Position numbers and translations under genes: made by a program
Notes under the pieces: model-generated
The model's database searches: none
What the model saw: only the letters and a program-made list of their open reading frames with translations
Told to the model about the DNA's origin: nothing
Assembly: GCA_964361185.1 (NCBI GenBank)
Contig: CAYHZS010000005.1
Span: 1-22,519 of the forward strand
Source of the DNA: JBAZYZ01 sp964361185
Lineage (GTDB): Bacteria; Patescibacteriota; Minisyncoccia; Phycocordibacterales; VMEP01
DNA: 22,519 bases
Reading direction: 5' to 3'
In this document: piece after piece, positions 8,131-15,223 of the stretch
Layout: each line of letters begins with the position of its first letter
How positions within the stretch are numbered: position 1 is the stretch's first letter

Positions 8131-8209
8131 CCTGTAGTGAAAAATGGCATTACTCCATGGGGAGCTTCTCCTACCGCCACTTTAAATTATGTTTATAACT
8201 TTTTGTCAT
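8131..8209 (-). repeat. leader repeat copy 2, before rarA
   Basis: On the minus strand this 79-nt segment ends at the rarA ATG. It is homologous to 2101-2205: TTATAA, TTAAA, AGCTCCCCATGGAG and TAATGCCATTTTTCACTA occur in the same order. Here the last two blocks are directly adjacent, whereas copy 1 has 26 extra nt between them. It may be a shared promoter/leader element or a dispersed repeat. Confidence 0.6.
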
Positions 8210-8239
8210 TTTACTTCTTTTTAAATCTTCAGAACCCCT

Positions 8240-8261
8240 ATGCCATTTTCTACTACGGGAT
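8240..8261 (+). repeat. partial third copy of the leader repeat, inverted
   Basis: The plus strand carries ATGCCATTTTCTACTACGGG followed by AT, matching the promoter-distal end of copies 1 and 2 (ATGCCATTTTTCACTACAGG in copy 2). It faces rluF but ends about 70 nt before its start codon. Together with copy 2 it forms an imperfect inverted repeat flanking the divergent promoter region 8131-8331. Confidence 0.45.
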
Positions 8262-8313
8262 TCCATGCCGACATTATATCACCGAGGGCAGAGGACAAGA
8301 TAAGCCAAAATAG

Positions 8314-8322
8314 TGCTATACT
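8314..8322 (+). promoter_or_regulatory. extended -10 promoter of rluF
   Basis: TGCTATACT is an extended -10 box ending 9 nt before the ATG, so the predicted transcript would have a leader of only about 2 nt. No Shine-Dalgarno is present between box and ATG. Confidence 0.55.
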
Positions 8323-8331
8323 CGAAAAATC

Positions 8332-9051
8332 ATGGAAAAAGACGAGAAACCCGAATATCCTATGCGTATTAATAAATACCTAGCCCATAAAGGTTATTCA
8401 ACCAGAAGAGATGCCGATAAGCTGATACAAAAGAAGCTCGTTTTCATAAACGGTAAATTAGCCGTCTTGGGCGACAAAGTACATGAAAACGCTAAAGTGG
8501 AAGTAAGAAGCAAAGAGAAGCCTAAAAAATATTCCTACTTTGCCTACAACAAACCCAAAGGCATCGTATCCCACTCCCCTCAAATCGGCGAAAAAGATAT
8601 CGTCCAGTCGGTAAACATACAGGGAAAATATGTCTTCCCAGTCGGAAGGTTAGACAAGGAATCTACCGGACTAATAATACTCACTGATGATGGACGAATT
8701 ACCGATCGTTTGCTCAATCCGAAATACTCGCATGAAAAAGAATATGTAGTCACAGTTAGAAATAAACTGCGCCCGAGCTTCAAAGACCATATGGAAAAAG
8801 GCGTGGATATCGAAGGATACCACACCAAAAAATGCAAAGTTTCAATTATAGGCGACCGCAGTTTTAAAATAACTTTAATCGAAGGGAAGAAACACCAAAT
8901 AAGGAGAATGTGCGCCGCTTTGCACAACGACGTGGAAGATCTGACTCGCATCAGAGTCATGAATGTAAGACTGGGCGCGATGAAACCCAATTCCCATCGC
9001 GAGATTGCCGGAAAAGAAATGGAAACTTTCTTGGCCGGTATCGGACTCTAA
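8332..9051 (+). CDS. rluF: 23S rRNA pseudouridine synthase, RluF-like
   Basis: The 239 residues comprise an N-terminal S4 RNA-binding domain (about 11-60, MRINKYLAHKGYSTRRDADKL region) and a RsuA/RluB-type pseudouridine synthase domain. The catalytic motif GRLDKESTGLIILTDDG (Asp near residue 108) is intact, with HEKEYVVTV, TKKCKV and the C-terminal HQIRRMC and RIRVMNVRLG. The TKKCKV and IRVMNV features resemble RluF, which modifies the 23S rRNA decoding-distal region near U2604; RluB/RluE remain possible. It is the only complete plus-strand gene. It starts just after an extended -10 box and ends 3 nt from the convergent ABC-F gene. Confidence 0.88.
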   Translation: MEKDEKPEYPMRINKYLAHKGYSTRRDADKLIQKKLVFINGKLAVLGDKVHENAKVEVRSKEKPKKYSYFAYNKPKGIVSHSPQIGEKDIVQSVNIQGKYVFPVGRLDKESTGLIILTDDGRITDRLLNPKYSHEKEYVVTVRNKLRPSFKDHMEKGVDIEGYHTKKCKVSIIGDRSFKITLIEGKKHQIRRMCAALHNDVEDLTRIRVMNVRLGAMKPNSHREIAGKEMETFLAGIGL

Positions 9052-9054
9052 GTT

Positions 9055-10506
9055 CTATTTTTCCAGATCAAGCACTTCATCAATTCTGATTTGCTTCACG
9101 AATTCGGGCACGTGGGAAACGAGTATCATCGCCCCTTCATATTTGTTTAAAGCTTCAGCAATTATAGGGATATGGCGGAAGTTAATATGATTAGTTGGTT
9201 CGTCCAGTATAAGAAGCCCCGGTTTCTCCAAAACCAAACGGGCAAAAGCAACCAGACCTTTCTGACCTTCAGAAAGACTTCCAATTTTTGAATTGATTAC
9301 CTCCCCCGTAATAAGAAAACTCGCTGCGGTAGAACGGAGCTTGTCGTCATTAACCACTTCCATCACGTCCGCGAGAGACTGATAAACCGTATCGTCAAAA
9401 TTAAGCGTGGAGAAATCCTGTCGGTAATATCCTACGCGCACTCCCGGAGTTATGTGTTCACCCTTGGCGTGTCCGGAAGCAATCGCTTCAAGTAACGTGC
9501 TTTTGCCGATGCCGTTTGGTCCTGTAAGCAGAAGGTGTTCTTTTTTCTTCAGCACGATTTTTTTCTTCCTAGTAACCGGTTTATGATTCTTAATTACAAT
9601 AAATGAGGAAATTGCCATGACGTCGCCTGTAATTTCCGGCTGGGCGGGAATGATAAACGGCCGGATAGTCTTGTCTTCTTTCCTCACATCTACTTTTTCT
9701 TCCTCAAGCTCCTCCACCTTATCGCGCATGCGTTTGGCTACCAGACGCATCTGTCCGCCCTTCATGGCGAAAAAGTTGGCCTTGTCTTTGTTCTCCTGAA
9801 TTTCTTTTGCCAGCTGAGCATTCTTCCGGTTTTCTTTTTCAATCCTAACGGCTATCTCAGCGACAACGTCCGAGTAATTACCGACATACTGTTCTATTTT
9901 TCTCGTGTGCACGTCAAGATACAAAACTCCGTGCGTGAAAGCGTTCAAAAATTCCGCATCGTGAGAAATGACAATGCAGGTTTTTTTATAATCTACCAGA
10001 AATTTAGTCAGGTGCTCTATCCCCGCCTTGTCCAGATTATTTGTCGGCTCATCAAGCAAGAGAAGATCTGGATTTTGTATTAAAGCAGAAGCCAAGAGGA
10101 ATCTCGCCTGCTGACCGCCCGAGAATGCTTTTATAAGCTTGTCATGAGGAGCGTGCAGATTAACCGCTTCCAGGACATCTTCAATTCGCGGATCAATATC
10201 ATATACTTTTTTATCAAAACACTTTTCAAAAAACTCCCGCACGGTTAAATCCGCGTCTTCGCGCGGAATAACCTGTTTCCCGGTGGCTATAGTGAGCCCG
10301 CTTATAATATTTATCCTTCCCGCTTCCGGCTCAAGCTCTCCGGTTATGAGCCTCAATATGGTACTTTTGCCGGCGCCGTTCTGTCCCATAAGCGTGGTTT
10401 TAGACCCGCGGCGTAAAGAAAAATCAACCTCATTTAATATGGGCTTATTGTGTCCGAACTCAAACGACACTTTTTCAAATTTTAATATTGCTTCGTTTTT
10501 CGCCAT
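9055..10506 (-). CDS. ABC-F family ATPase (ribosome-associated, two nucleotide-binding domains)
   Basis: With the start at 10506 (MAKNEAILKFEKVSFEFG) the protein has 483 residues. An in-frame start at 10605 would add 33 residues encoded by the leader hairpin and is rejected. Domain 1 has Walker A GQNGAGKST, signature FSGGQQARF, Walker B LLLLDEPTNNLD and a His switch (VISHDAEF). A charged linker (about 240-320, with KENRKNAQLAKEIQENKDK) occupies the ribosome-contacting interdomain region. Domain 2 has GPNGIGKST, LSEGQKGLV, LILDEPTNH and SHVPEF. There are no membrane segments, as expected for ABC-F. Members act on the ribosomal E-site, as translation factors or in antibiotic protection; which applies here cannot be told. 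The gene has its own promoter box and an unusual hairpin leader. Its stop lies 3 nt from the rluF stop. Confidence 0.9.
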   Translation of the reverse strand: MAKNEAILKFEKVSFEFGHNKPILNEVDFSLRRGSKTTLMGQNGAGKSTILRLITGELEPEAGRINIISGLTIATGKQVIPREDADLTVREFFEKCFDKKVYDIDPRIEDVLEAVNLHAPHDKLIKAFSGGQQARFLLASALIQNPDLLLLDEPTNNLDKAGIEHLTKFLVDYKKTCIVISHDAEFLNAFTHGVLYLDVHTRKIEQYVGNYSDVVAEIAVRIEKENRKNAQLAKEIQENKDKANFFAMKGGQMRLVAKRMRDKVEELEEEKVDVRKEDKTIRPFIIPAQPEITGDVMAISSFIVIKNHKPVTRKKKIVLKKKEHLLLTGPNGIGKSTLLEAIASGHAKGEHITPGVRVGYYRQDFSTLNFDDTVYQSLADVMEVVNDDKLRSTAASFLITGEVINSKIGSLSEGQKGLVAFARLVLEKPGLLILDEPTNHINFRHIPIIAEALNKYEGAMILVSHVPEFVKQIRIDEVLDLEK

Positions 10507-10518
10507 CCTGTTATCTTT

Positions 10519-10563
10519 AATAATCAAACCCCTCCCCGACTTACAGGGAGGGGTTTGATTATT
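10519..10563 (-). promoter_or_regulatory. 18-bp perfect hairpin in the ABC-F leader
   Basis: Arms 10519-10536 and 10546-10563 are exact complements (core CCCCTCCC/GGGAGGGG flanked by AT-rich ends) around the loop CGACTTACA. It lies between the -10 box at 10571-10576 and the ATG at 10506, so it would form in the 5' leader. It could be an attenuator, or a terminator of the upstream helicase/small-ORF transcript, since the GC stem is followed by TTTGATTATT on the minus strand. Confidence 0.6.
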
Positions 10564-10570
10564 TGCCACA

Positions 10571-10579
10571 ATTATACCA
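10571..10579 (-). promoter_or_regulatory. extended -10 promoter of the ABC-F gene, overlapping an upstream stop codon
   Basis: On the minus strand TGGTATAAT lies 64 nt before the ABC-F ATG. The TAA within TATAAT is also the stop codon of the small gene 10572-10772. Confidence 0.5.
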
Positions 10580-10772
10580 GATTTGTTTTTGCCCTGCTCA
10601 TGCATTTAAGGCAAGCCGTCTGTCCGTCCCTTGTTTTGATGTATTTATTCGCGCAGGCGCACACCAAAATCTCCGAACGAACTGGGCGTTCTATCCACTT
10701 GCCCATATGCTGAAAAGTCTTGTTCCCTGTAACTTTCGGCCTCTGCATGTTGTGCTTGATGTTTGATTTCAT
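10572..10772 (-). CDS. small protein with CxC...CxxC motif (possible zinc ribbon)
   Basis: This 66-residue basic protein starts 20 nt after the DEAD-box helicase stop and is probably in the same transcript. It has no recognised family. Cys residues at about 38, 40, 54 and 57 (VCACANKY and ACLKCMSR) form two pairs, a plausible metal-binding site. The remainder is rich in Lys, Arg and Thr, fitting a nucleic-acid-associated role, which is inference. No Shine-Dalgarno is seen. An internal Met at residue 9 is an alternative start. Its stop overlaps the next gene's -10 box. Confidence 0.5.
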   Translation of the reverse strand: MKSNIKHNMQRPKVTGNKTFQHMGKWIERPVRSEILVCACANKYIKTRDGQTACLKCMSRAKTNLV

Positions 10773-10792
10773 AAATTTATTTGCTCTTTTGT

Positions 10793-12022
10793 TTATCCCA
10801 CGAATGTAAGGGCTTTCCCCTTCTTGTCCCCTCTGCCTGTCCTGCCGATCCGGTGGACATAATCGTCGTGCGTGGCGGGAATGTCAAAGTTGATAACGTG
10901 GGAGATATCGGCAATATCGAGTCCGCGAGCGGCAACATCGGTCGCCACCAGAACCTGCACCTGGTCATTCTTAAACATTTTAAGCGCGTGCTGTCTCCTT
11001 GAATGGTTCTTATCTCCATGTATTGATTCCGCCTTAAATCCCCTTTCAAGCAGGGCTTTCGAGAGTTTTTCCACCCCATGCTTGGTTTTGCCGAAGATAA
11101 GAACTTTCTTGAATCCGGTCTGAATAAGCAGGTCATGCAGCACATCCATTTTATTGTCCCCGCTTCTTACGCGTACTATATCCTGCTCCACGTTCATGGC
11201 AGTATCTCCCGTCTTCACGGAAATAGTAACCGGATTTTTCAGGAACTCTTTTATGAGCCCCTCAATCTCGCGCGAGATTGTAGCCGAGAAAAAGAGTGTG
11301 TGGCGTTTGACCGGCATTTTAGCCATCATGAATTTCATATCGTTAATGAAACCCATATCAAGCATTCTGTCGGCTTCGTCAAGCACAACCGTCTCGAATC
11401 CCGAAAGATTAATCGCTTTTCTTTCAATCAGGTCCTTAATCCGGCCGGGTGTGCCGATAATGAAATTATTGTGATAACGGAGGTCACGGAGCTGTTTGCT
11501 AATAGGAGCGCCTCCTACAACGCAGACGGAAAAAATATTAAGCCCGAAAGTAAAACCCCGCAACTCCTGGTCTATCTGGATGGCAAGTTCGCGGGTCGGC
11601 ACGACAATCAAAACTTTCTCCACTTTAGGATTAGCCAGAACCTTGTTGATTAGAGGAATAAGGAAAGCCGCCGTTTTACCGGTACCGGTATTGGCTATGC
11701 CGACCACATCTTCTCCGCGCAAAATATGGGGAATAATCTTATCTTGAATAGGGGTAGGTACTGCATAACCCTTGGTGACAATATTTTTCTTAAGTTTTTC
11801 GGCAATTTTGAAATCGTCAAAATTGTGCTCCGGCACGAAATGTTCGACGCGTTCGGTTATGAAGCTTTTATTTATAAATTTTGACACGTCTATTCTTTCT
11901 CCTCCGAAACCGCGCCTGCCTCCGCCCTTATTGCCACGTACTGCCGGGCGAGGCGAAGAACCCCTCCTGAAAGACGGTTTTCTATGGAACGATCTGGTAT
12001 TGCTGAATTTTTTCTGGTACAT
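10793..12022 (-). CDS. DEAD-box ATP-dependent RNA helicase (RhlE/DeaD type)
   Basis: The 409-residue helicase has a basic, Arg/Gly/Ser-rich N-terminal extension of about 45 residues, then the Q motif (VPTPIQ), motif I ANTGTGKTAAF, Ia PTRELA, Ib TPGR, II DEAD in LDEADRMLDMGF, III SAT, then domain 2 with IFGKTKHGV, ATDVAARGLDI and motif VI HRIGRTGR. It ends soon after motif VI, without the long C-terminal RNA-binding tail of many DeaD/CsdA proteins; the basic N-terminus may substitute for it. Such enzymes remodel RNA in ribosome assembly and cold adaptation. The gap upstream (12023-12275) contains a promoter box, stacked hairpins and a T6 run, suggesting a structured leader or a separate small RNA. 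Confidence 0.93.
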   Translation of the reverse strand: MYQKKFSNTRSFHRKPSFRRGSSPRPAVRGNKGGGRRGFGGERIDVSKFINKSFITERVEHFVPEHNFDDFKIAEKLKKNIVTKGYAVPTPIQDKIIPHILRGEDVVGIANTGTGKTAAFLIPLINKVLANPKVEKVLIVVPTRELAIQIDQELRGFTFGLNIFSVCVVGGAPISKQLRDLRYHNNFIIGTPGRIKDLIERKAINLSGFETVVLDEADRMLDMGFINDMKFMMAKMPVKRHTLFFSATISREIEGLIKEFLKNPVTISVKTGDTAMNVEQDIVRVRSGDNKMDVLHDLLIQTGFKKVLIFGKTKHGVEKLSKALLERGFKAESIHGDKNHSRRQHALKMFKNDQVQVLVATDVAARGLDIADISHVINFDIPATHDDYVHRIGRTGRGDKKGKALTFVG

Positions 12023-12054
12023 AATGCGTAATTCCGTATAAGGAACAGTCGGTT

Positions 12055-12223
12055 AAAAAACCTCTATTCCTTATGGGCTCTTAGAAAATACTAAAGATAA
12101 CCGTTTAGCAGGCCCTCTAATCTGGGGGCGTAATAGGAAACCACAGAGAATCTCTGTGGTTTATGGAGGCGTTGCCTCCCGAGCGCTAAAACCAGTGAGA
12201 TTAAACTGTAATTAAACAGTATA
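12055..12223 (-). ncRNA. candidate structured RNA or long leader upstream of the helicase gene
   Basis: On the minus strand a TATACT box (12223-12218) could start transcription near 12211. The transcript would carry two stacked perfect hairpins: GGAGGC-AAC-GCCTCC (12179-12165) and a 12-bp AAACCACAGAGA stem (12162-12138). It would reach TTTTTT at 12060-12055. It could end there as a small RNA of about 150 nt or continue as a leader of about 190 nt into the helicase gene. No known RNA family was recognised. This accounts for most of the 253-nt gap 12023-12275. Confidence 0.35.
12138..12179. repeat. two tandem perfect hairpins
   Basis: AAACCACAGAGA (12138-12149) pairs with 12151-12162. GGAGGC (12165-12170) pairs with GCCTCC (12174-12179). 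They lie 3' of the small membrane-protein gene and could also act as its terminator, although no U-run follows directly. Confidence 0.6.
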
Positions 12224-12275
12224 TTAAAATGAATGTTTTGTCAATGGGGCGTAATGGTTCAATAGTTTGGAACCG

Positions 12276-12599
12276 CTATTTGGCGAGAATAAACAAGATG
12301 CCCAGGGCGAAAATAGTGATTAAAGAAAAAATGCTTACCGTGGCAACGGCAAGAGAAACAGCCTCCTTTTTCCGGTCTTCAAGATACCAATACATGGGAC
12401 GACCGAAGAAAAGTAGTCCCATTACCGCAGTCGAAAGAACGAAGAGGAGTAGCATGGCTATGGGCGCGATAATCCCCGGGTCATGCCCGGTGAAAGAGCG
12501 TGGGCCAACATAAAACAAGTCCGCTATGGCGACAACATAAAGCGCCGCGCATAAAGCGGAAATTATCGCAGTCTTAATTACTGGCCGGTTATTTTCCAT
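12276..12599 (-). CDS. small three-helix membrane protein, function unknown
   Basis: The 107-residue protein has three predicted membrane segments: about 10-32 (AIISALCAALYVVAIADLFYV), 44-66 (IIAPIAMLLLFVLSTAVMGLLFF) and 80-106, given here as spans of hydrophobic residues. A short loop with GPRSFTGHDPG separates the first two, and a charged YLEDRKKEA loop the last two. No family is recognised. The start follows GACAG and has no clear Shine-Dalgarno. The GH18 remnant (12634-12684) lies upstream of it. Confidence 0.6.
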   Translation of the reverse strand: MENNRPVIKTAIISALCAALYVVAIADLFYVGPRSFTGHDPGIIAPIAMLLLFVLSTAVMGLLFFGRPMYWYLEDRKKEAVSLAVATVSIFSLITIFALGILFILAK

Positions 12600-12633
12600 C
12601 TGTCCGTGTAAAATCCAAGAAGCGCGATTTTAG

Positions 12634-12684
12634 TTACCTGTTTTTCAGCACGTCCCACATTCCGGGATCAGCTCCGCCGTCTAT
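12634..12684 (-). pseudogene. remnant of a second GH18 gene (C-terminal 16 codons)
   Basis: On the minus strand ATA (12684) to TAA (12634) reads IDGGADPGMWDVLKNR and stop, nearly identical to the C-terminus of the neighbouring GH18 gene (IDGGADPGMWEVLK and stop). At DNA level 12644-12686 and 13407-13449 differ at 2 of 43 positions. No further GH18 sequence is found upstream; the lycopene-cyclase-like gene runs directly into it. Confidence 0.75.
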
Positions 12685-13358
12685 TTAAAACCCCATCCTT
12701 TGGCATATTCGTAGGCAGGCCCTATAGTGAAGCCGTAAAATAACCAGAAAATAAATTCTTCGATTGGGAAACCATAAGCCAATATTCCGGAAAGGGTTTT
12801 AAATTTATACGTAACCTCCGCCCATTCGGGTGAAATAAAATATGCTAAAAGATAGAAGGGCAGAGAAATAAGTAGGGTTAAAATACCGCTGAATAAAGAA
12901 CTCTTGATCAAATCTCTTCTTACGGAAAGCACGCCAATGGTTGTCAAAGACAGAGCTATAACAATAGAGAAGAAAGAATTCAGTTTAAACAAAGAGAAAA
13001 ATATCGCGCAAGCCACTAAAGTAAACACGGTAAAAAAATAAAAACCTTTTTGGTGAGGGGTAAAAGAAGCCTTTAAATTTTTCCCCAAAAATGATTCATA
13101 AATGACAGCGGCAATCCCACCAAAAAGAAATCCTATTAAAATGTCTTCAATAATACTTACTCCATTAAAACTTAACATGGCAGGTGGCTGCCACCAGTCT
13201 TTGTTCCACCATAAATACGAAGCCACCGGGCTCACGACGGCAAACAAGGTACTCATAAAAACCATTTCCTTTTTAATTTTTGAGGACCCTCGAAAATAAA
13301 GATAGGACCAAAGAGGAATATACGGCAATAATATTATCAAATAAACAAATTTAATCAT
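12681..13358 (-). CDS. multi-pass membrane protein, lycopene-cyclase-domain-like
   Basis: The 225-residue protein has about six or seven hydrophobic segments. Two related halves each end in an acidic membrane motif: SIIEDILIGFLFGG near residue 68 and GFPIEEFIFWLFYGF near 196. The P-x-EE-F-(I/L)-F motif is characteristic of the heterodimeric/fused lycopene cyclase domain (CrtYcd, CarR). The assignment is from motif and topology only; no carotenoid genes are visible nearby, so the substrate is uncertain. The -10 box TATAAT ends 7 nt before the ATG, implying leaderless mRNA. The stop codon TAG lies inside the GH18 remnant, so the last codon or two were acquired from it. It sits between two 43-nt direct repeats. 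Confidence 0.55.
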   Translation of the reverse strand: MIKFVYLIILLPYIPLWSYLYFRGSSKIKKEMVFMSTLFAVVSPVASYLWWNKDWWQPPAMLSFNGVSIIEDILIGFLFGGIAAVIYESFLGKNLKASFTPHQKGFYFFTVFTLVACAIFFSLFKLNSFFSIVIALSLTTIGVLSVRRDLIKSSLFSGILTLLISLPFYLLAYFISPEWAEVTYKFKTLSGILAYGFPIEEFIFWLFYGFTIGPAYEYAKGWGFK

Positions 13359-13365
13359 TTTTTAA

Positions 13366-13371
13366 ATTATA
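13366..13371 (-). promoter_or_regulatory. -10 box 7 nt before the lycopene-cyclase-like start
   Basis: On the minus strand TATAAT is followed by TTAAAAA and the ATG. A start point 7 nt downstream of the box would fall on or next to the A of ATG. Confidence 0.5.
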
Positions 13372-13402
13372 TAATACTTTCTACTTTCCGCCTTTTATTT
13401 TT

Positions 13403-14611
13403 TTACTTCAGCACCTCCCACATTCCGGGGTCAGCTCCGCCGTCTATTTTGAATATGGAGACTCCGCGCACGCCCAAGCGTTTCGCCAAATCAACTTTGT
13501 CTTTAATCGCCCTTGCGTCGCTCCACCAGACGATATTTACAGAACCGCTTATTACAGAGGACGGGGCATTTTGCGCAACCGTGGAGGTGGGCAAATTATT
13601 GTCGCTGTTCGGATCAATCGCCGTCGGCACAGTAGGCACGGCGGGCGTATATATAAAACTTATTTCGTTCGCGCCGTTTCTCTGTGGCGTTATGTTAAGA
13701 GACTCCGCCAAATCAATGGCGTATTTCGGATTTAAAGCCCACTCCATGTCATAGCGGTATCCGTATTCCGACAATTTAGTCACCTTGTATTCGTATCCAT
13801 ATGTGGCAATGCCGATGGAAATTTTATTTTTGGCTATTGTCTTTGACGCGAGGACGATTGATTTCTCCACCCAGGCGGGATCGGAGACGGGAATATACGG
13901 CGCCATGCGGGCGCGGTTCAGCACTATGTCTATCGCCCCCTGGTCATAAGTCATGAAGCGCACTCGGTCGCAATATTTGTTGATAGCCACGAAATCGTTG
14001 GCATAGCGAATGTCTTTGGGGATATTGTCATAGCGCGAATCAAGTGGAGTACGTGCTTCAATCGTGCACATGAGCCATTTGTCTTTGCCGAAGCGCATAG
14101 CAAGACCTTTCAAGAAAGTGGCAAAATATTCTTTGGTTTCCGCCTTCTTTCCTTCAAAATCAATATCTATGCCGTCAAAATTATTTTCCCTGACCAATTT
14201 ATTTATTTCATCTTCAAGCGCGACGCGCGTTTTTGAGTTAGAGAGAATGGCGTGAATAGTCGCTCCGTCCGACCACATCACAGTCGGTATAACGCGGATT
14301 TTTTTCTTCTTGGCTTCCTTGATAAGCGTCGTCCACGGCTCCTCATCCATTTTCGCGGTGTCGTTTATGGTGCCGTCTTTTTTCATGGTATAACCGAACG
14401 GATTTATCTCGGTGAAAGTATTCAAGTGGGCGAGCGCCTCTTGCGTGCCGGTCGCTTTCCGCCAATACGGTATCCAGCCGGACACTTCAAGTTTGGGTTT
14501 AGATACAACCGGCTTTTTCACGGTCGTGGCGGCATTGGCGTCTTGAGCAACAACAAAAAAAGCCGAAATTACGAGGATTTTCAGGAAAAATTTAGCTGTA
14601 GGGCGAAACAT
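13403..14611 (-). CDS. secreted GH18 family glycosidase-like protein
   Basis: The ATG at 14611 is preferred over an upstream in-frame TTG at 14620. It gives 402 residues beginning with a signal peptide (FFLKILVISAFFVVAQ core, about residues 7-27). The GH18 barrel follows: SGWIPYWR near the start, IPTVMWSDG, and the catalytic signature FDGIDIDFEG with its DxxDxDxE acidic residues intact. Then come a MTYDQG strand, GIATYGYEY and a C-terminal VWWSDARAIKDKVDLAK with GVSIFKIDGG. This layout resembles the YaaH/SleL-type catalytic domain, which acts on peptidoglycan or chitin-like glycans. No LysM repeat is present. A Thr/Pro/Ser/Asn-rich insert of about 35 residues interrupts the barrel near the C-terminus. 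It is probably an envelope or host-surface glycan enzyme, which is inference. Confidence 0.85.
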   Translation of the reverse strand: MFRPTAKFFLKILVISAFFVVAQDANAATTVKKPVVSKPKLEVSGWIPYWRKATGTQEALAHLNTFTEINPFGYTMKKDGTINDTAKMDEEPWTTLIKEAKKKKIRVIPTVMWSDGATIHAILSNSKTRVALEDEINKLVRENNFDGIDIDFEGKKAETKEYFATFLKGLAMRFGKDKWLMCTIEARTPLDSRYDNIPKDIRYANDFVAINKYCDRVRFMTYDQGAIDIVLNRARMAPYIPVSDPAWVEKSIVLASKTIAKNKISIGIATYGYEYKVTKLSEYGYRYDMEWALNPKYAIDLAESLNITPQRNGANEISFIYTPAVPTVPTAIDPNSDNNLPTSTVAQNAPSSVISGSVNIVWWSDARAIKDKVDLAKRLGVRGVSIFKIDGGADPGMWEVLK

Positions 14612-14625
14612 GGCTTTCAATAGCC

Positions 14626-14634
14626 ATTATATCA
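14626..14634 (-). promoter_or_regulatory. extended -10 promoter of the GH18 gene
   Basis: TGATATAAT on the minus strand is followed by 14 nt containing a 4-bp hairpin (GGCT/AGCC) and the ATG at 14611. The predicted leader is about 7 nt with no Shine-Dalgarno. Confidence 0.5.
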
Positions 14635-14666
14635 AATTGGAACACGAATTATTGAGTGCGTAGCAA

Positions 14667-15203
14667 CTATTTTTTCTGCATCATCAGTATGTCATATCCG
14701 GACATAACCCTGTCGTCACGACTAATCCCGATTGACTCAAAAAACTTAAAGAGTTCCTCTTGGATTTCTTCAGAATCTCCCTCTTCGGTTAATTTTTCCA
14801 TTTCTATGAAAACACCGAGATTTTCAACCTCATCTATACATATCTCGCAGTTATCGTAATGAGTAATAATTCGCGTCTTATTCACCCTGATGGCTTCTTT
14901 ATAGCCCATCAAAAACAATGCCTCCTCCATCCCTTTTCGCGAACTCACCTCCACTTCGTGTTCAATAGCGTCAAGGTCGTTTGCCATTCTCTTTTTCAAC
15001 GTAAAGAAAACTTTTGAGTTATTTTTTACGCGAAGGCGCAAAAACACCTTGTTGGAGCGAAAAGTTTCTAGGGAACCGACATTTTCCGCGTAGACAATGT
15101 CATTTTGAATAATTGCGTCCTCAAAAATACAGCCGAGAGATTTTAGTTTTTCGGTAATATTTTTCTTATCCCTAAGTTTTGCTTTAATTTCTATTTCTTT
15201 CAT
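14667..15203 (-). CDS. CYTH domain protein (class IV adenylate cyclase / triphosphatase type)
   Basis: The 178-residue protein opens with the CYTH signature EIEIK (residues 3-7), where the acidic residues and Lys line the triphosphate tunnel. It has a Lys/Arg-rich strand (FLRLRVKNN, FTLKKR), HEVEVSS, an INKTR-like strand (RVNKTRIITHY) and acidic CIDEVENLGVFIEMEKL, all typical of CyaB and thiamine triphosphatase relatives. Members hydrolyse triphosphates or make cAMP; which applies here is not determined. It starts 20 nt after the second CYTH gene and is likely cotranscribed with it. No Shine-Dalgarno is visible. Confidence 0.85.
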   Translation of the reverse strand: MKEIEIKAKLRDKKNITEKLKSLGCIFEDAIIQNDIVYAENVGSLETFRSNKVFLRLRVKNNSKVFFTLKKRMANDLDAIEHEVEVSSRKGMEEALFLMGYKEAIRVNKTRIITHYDNCEICIDEVENLGVFIEMEKLTEEGDSEEIQEELFKFFESIGISRDDRVMSGYDILMMQKK

Positions 15204-15223
15204 AGTGCGCGATGCGAGAAAAT

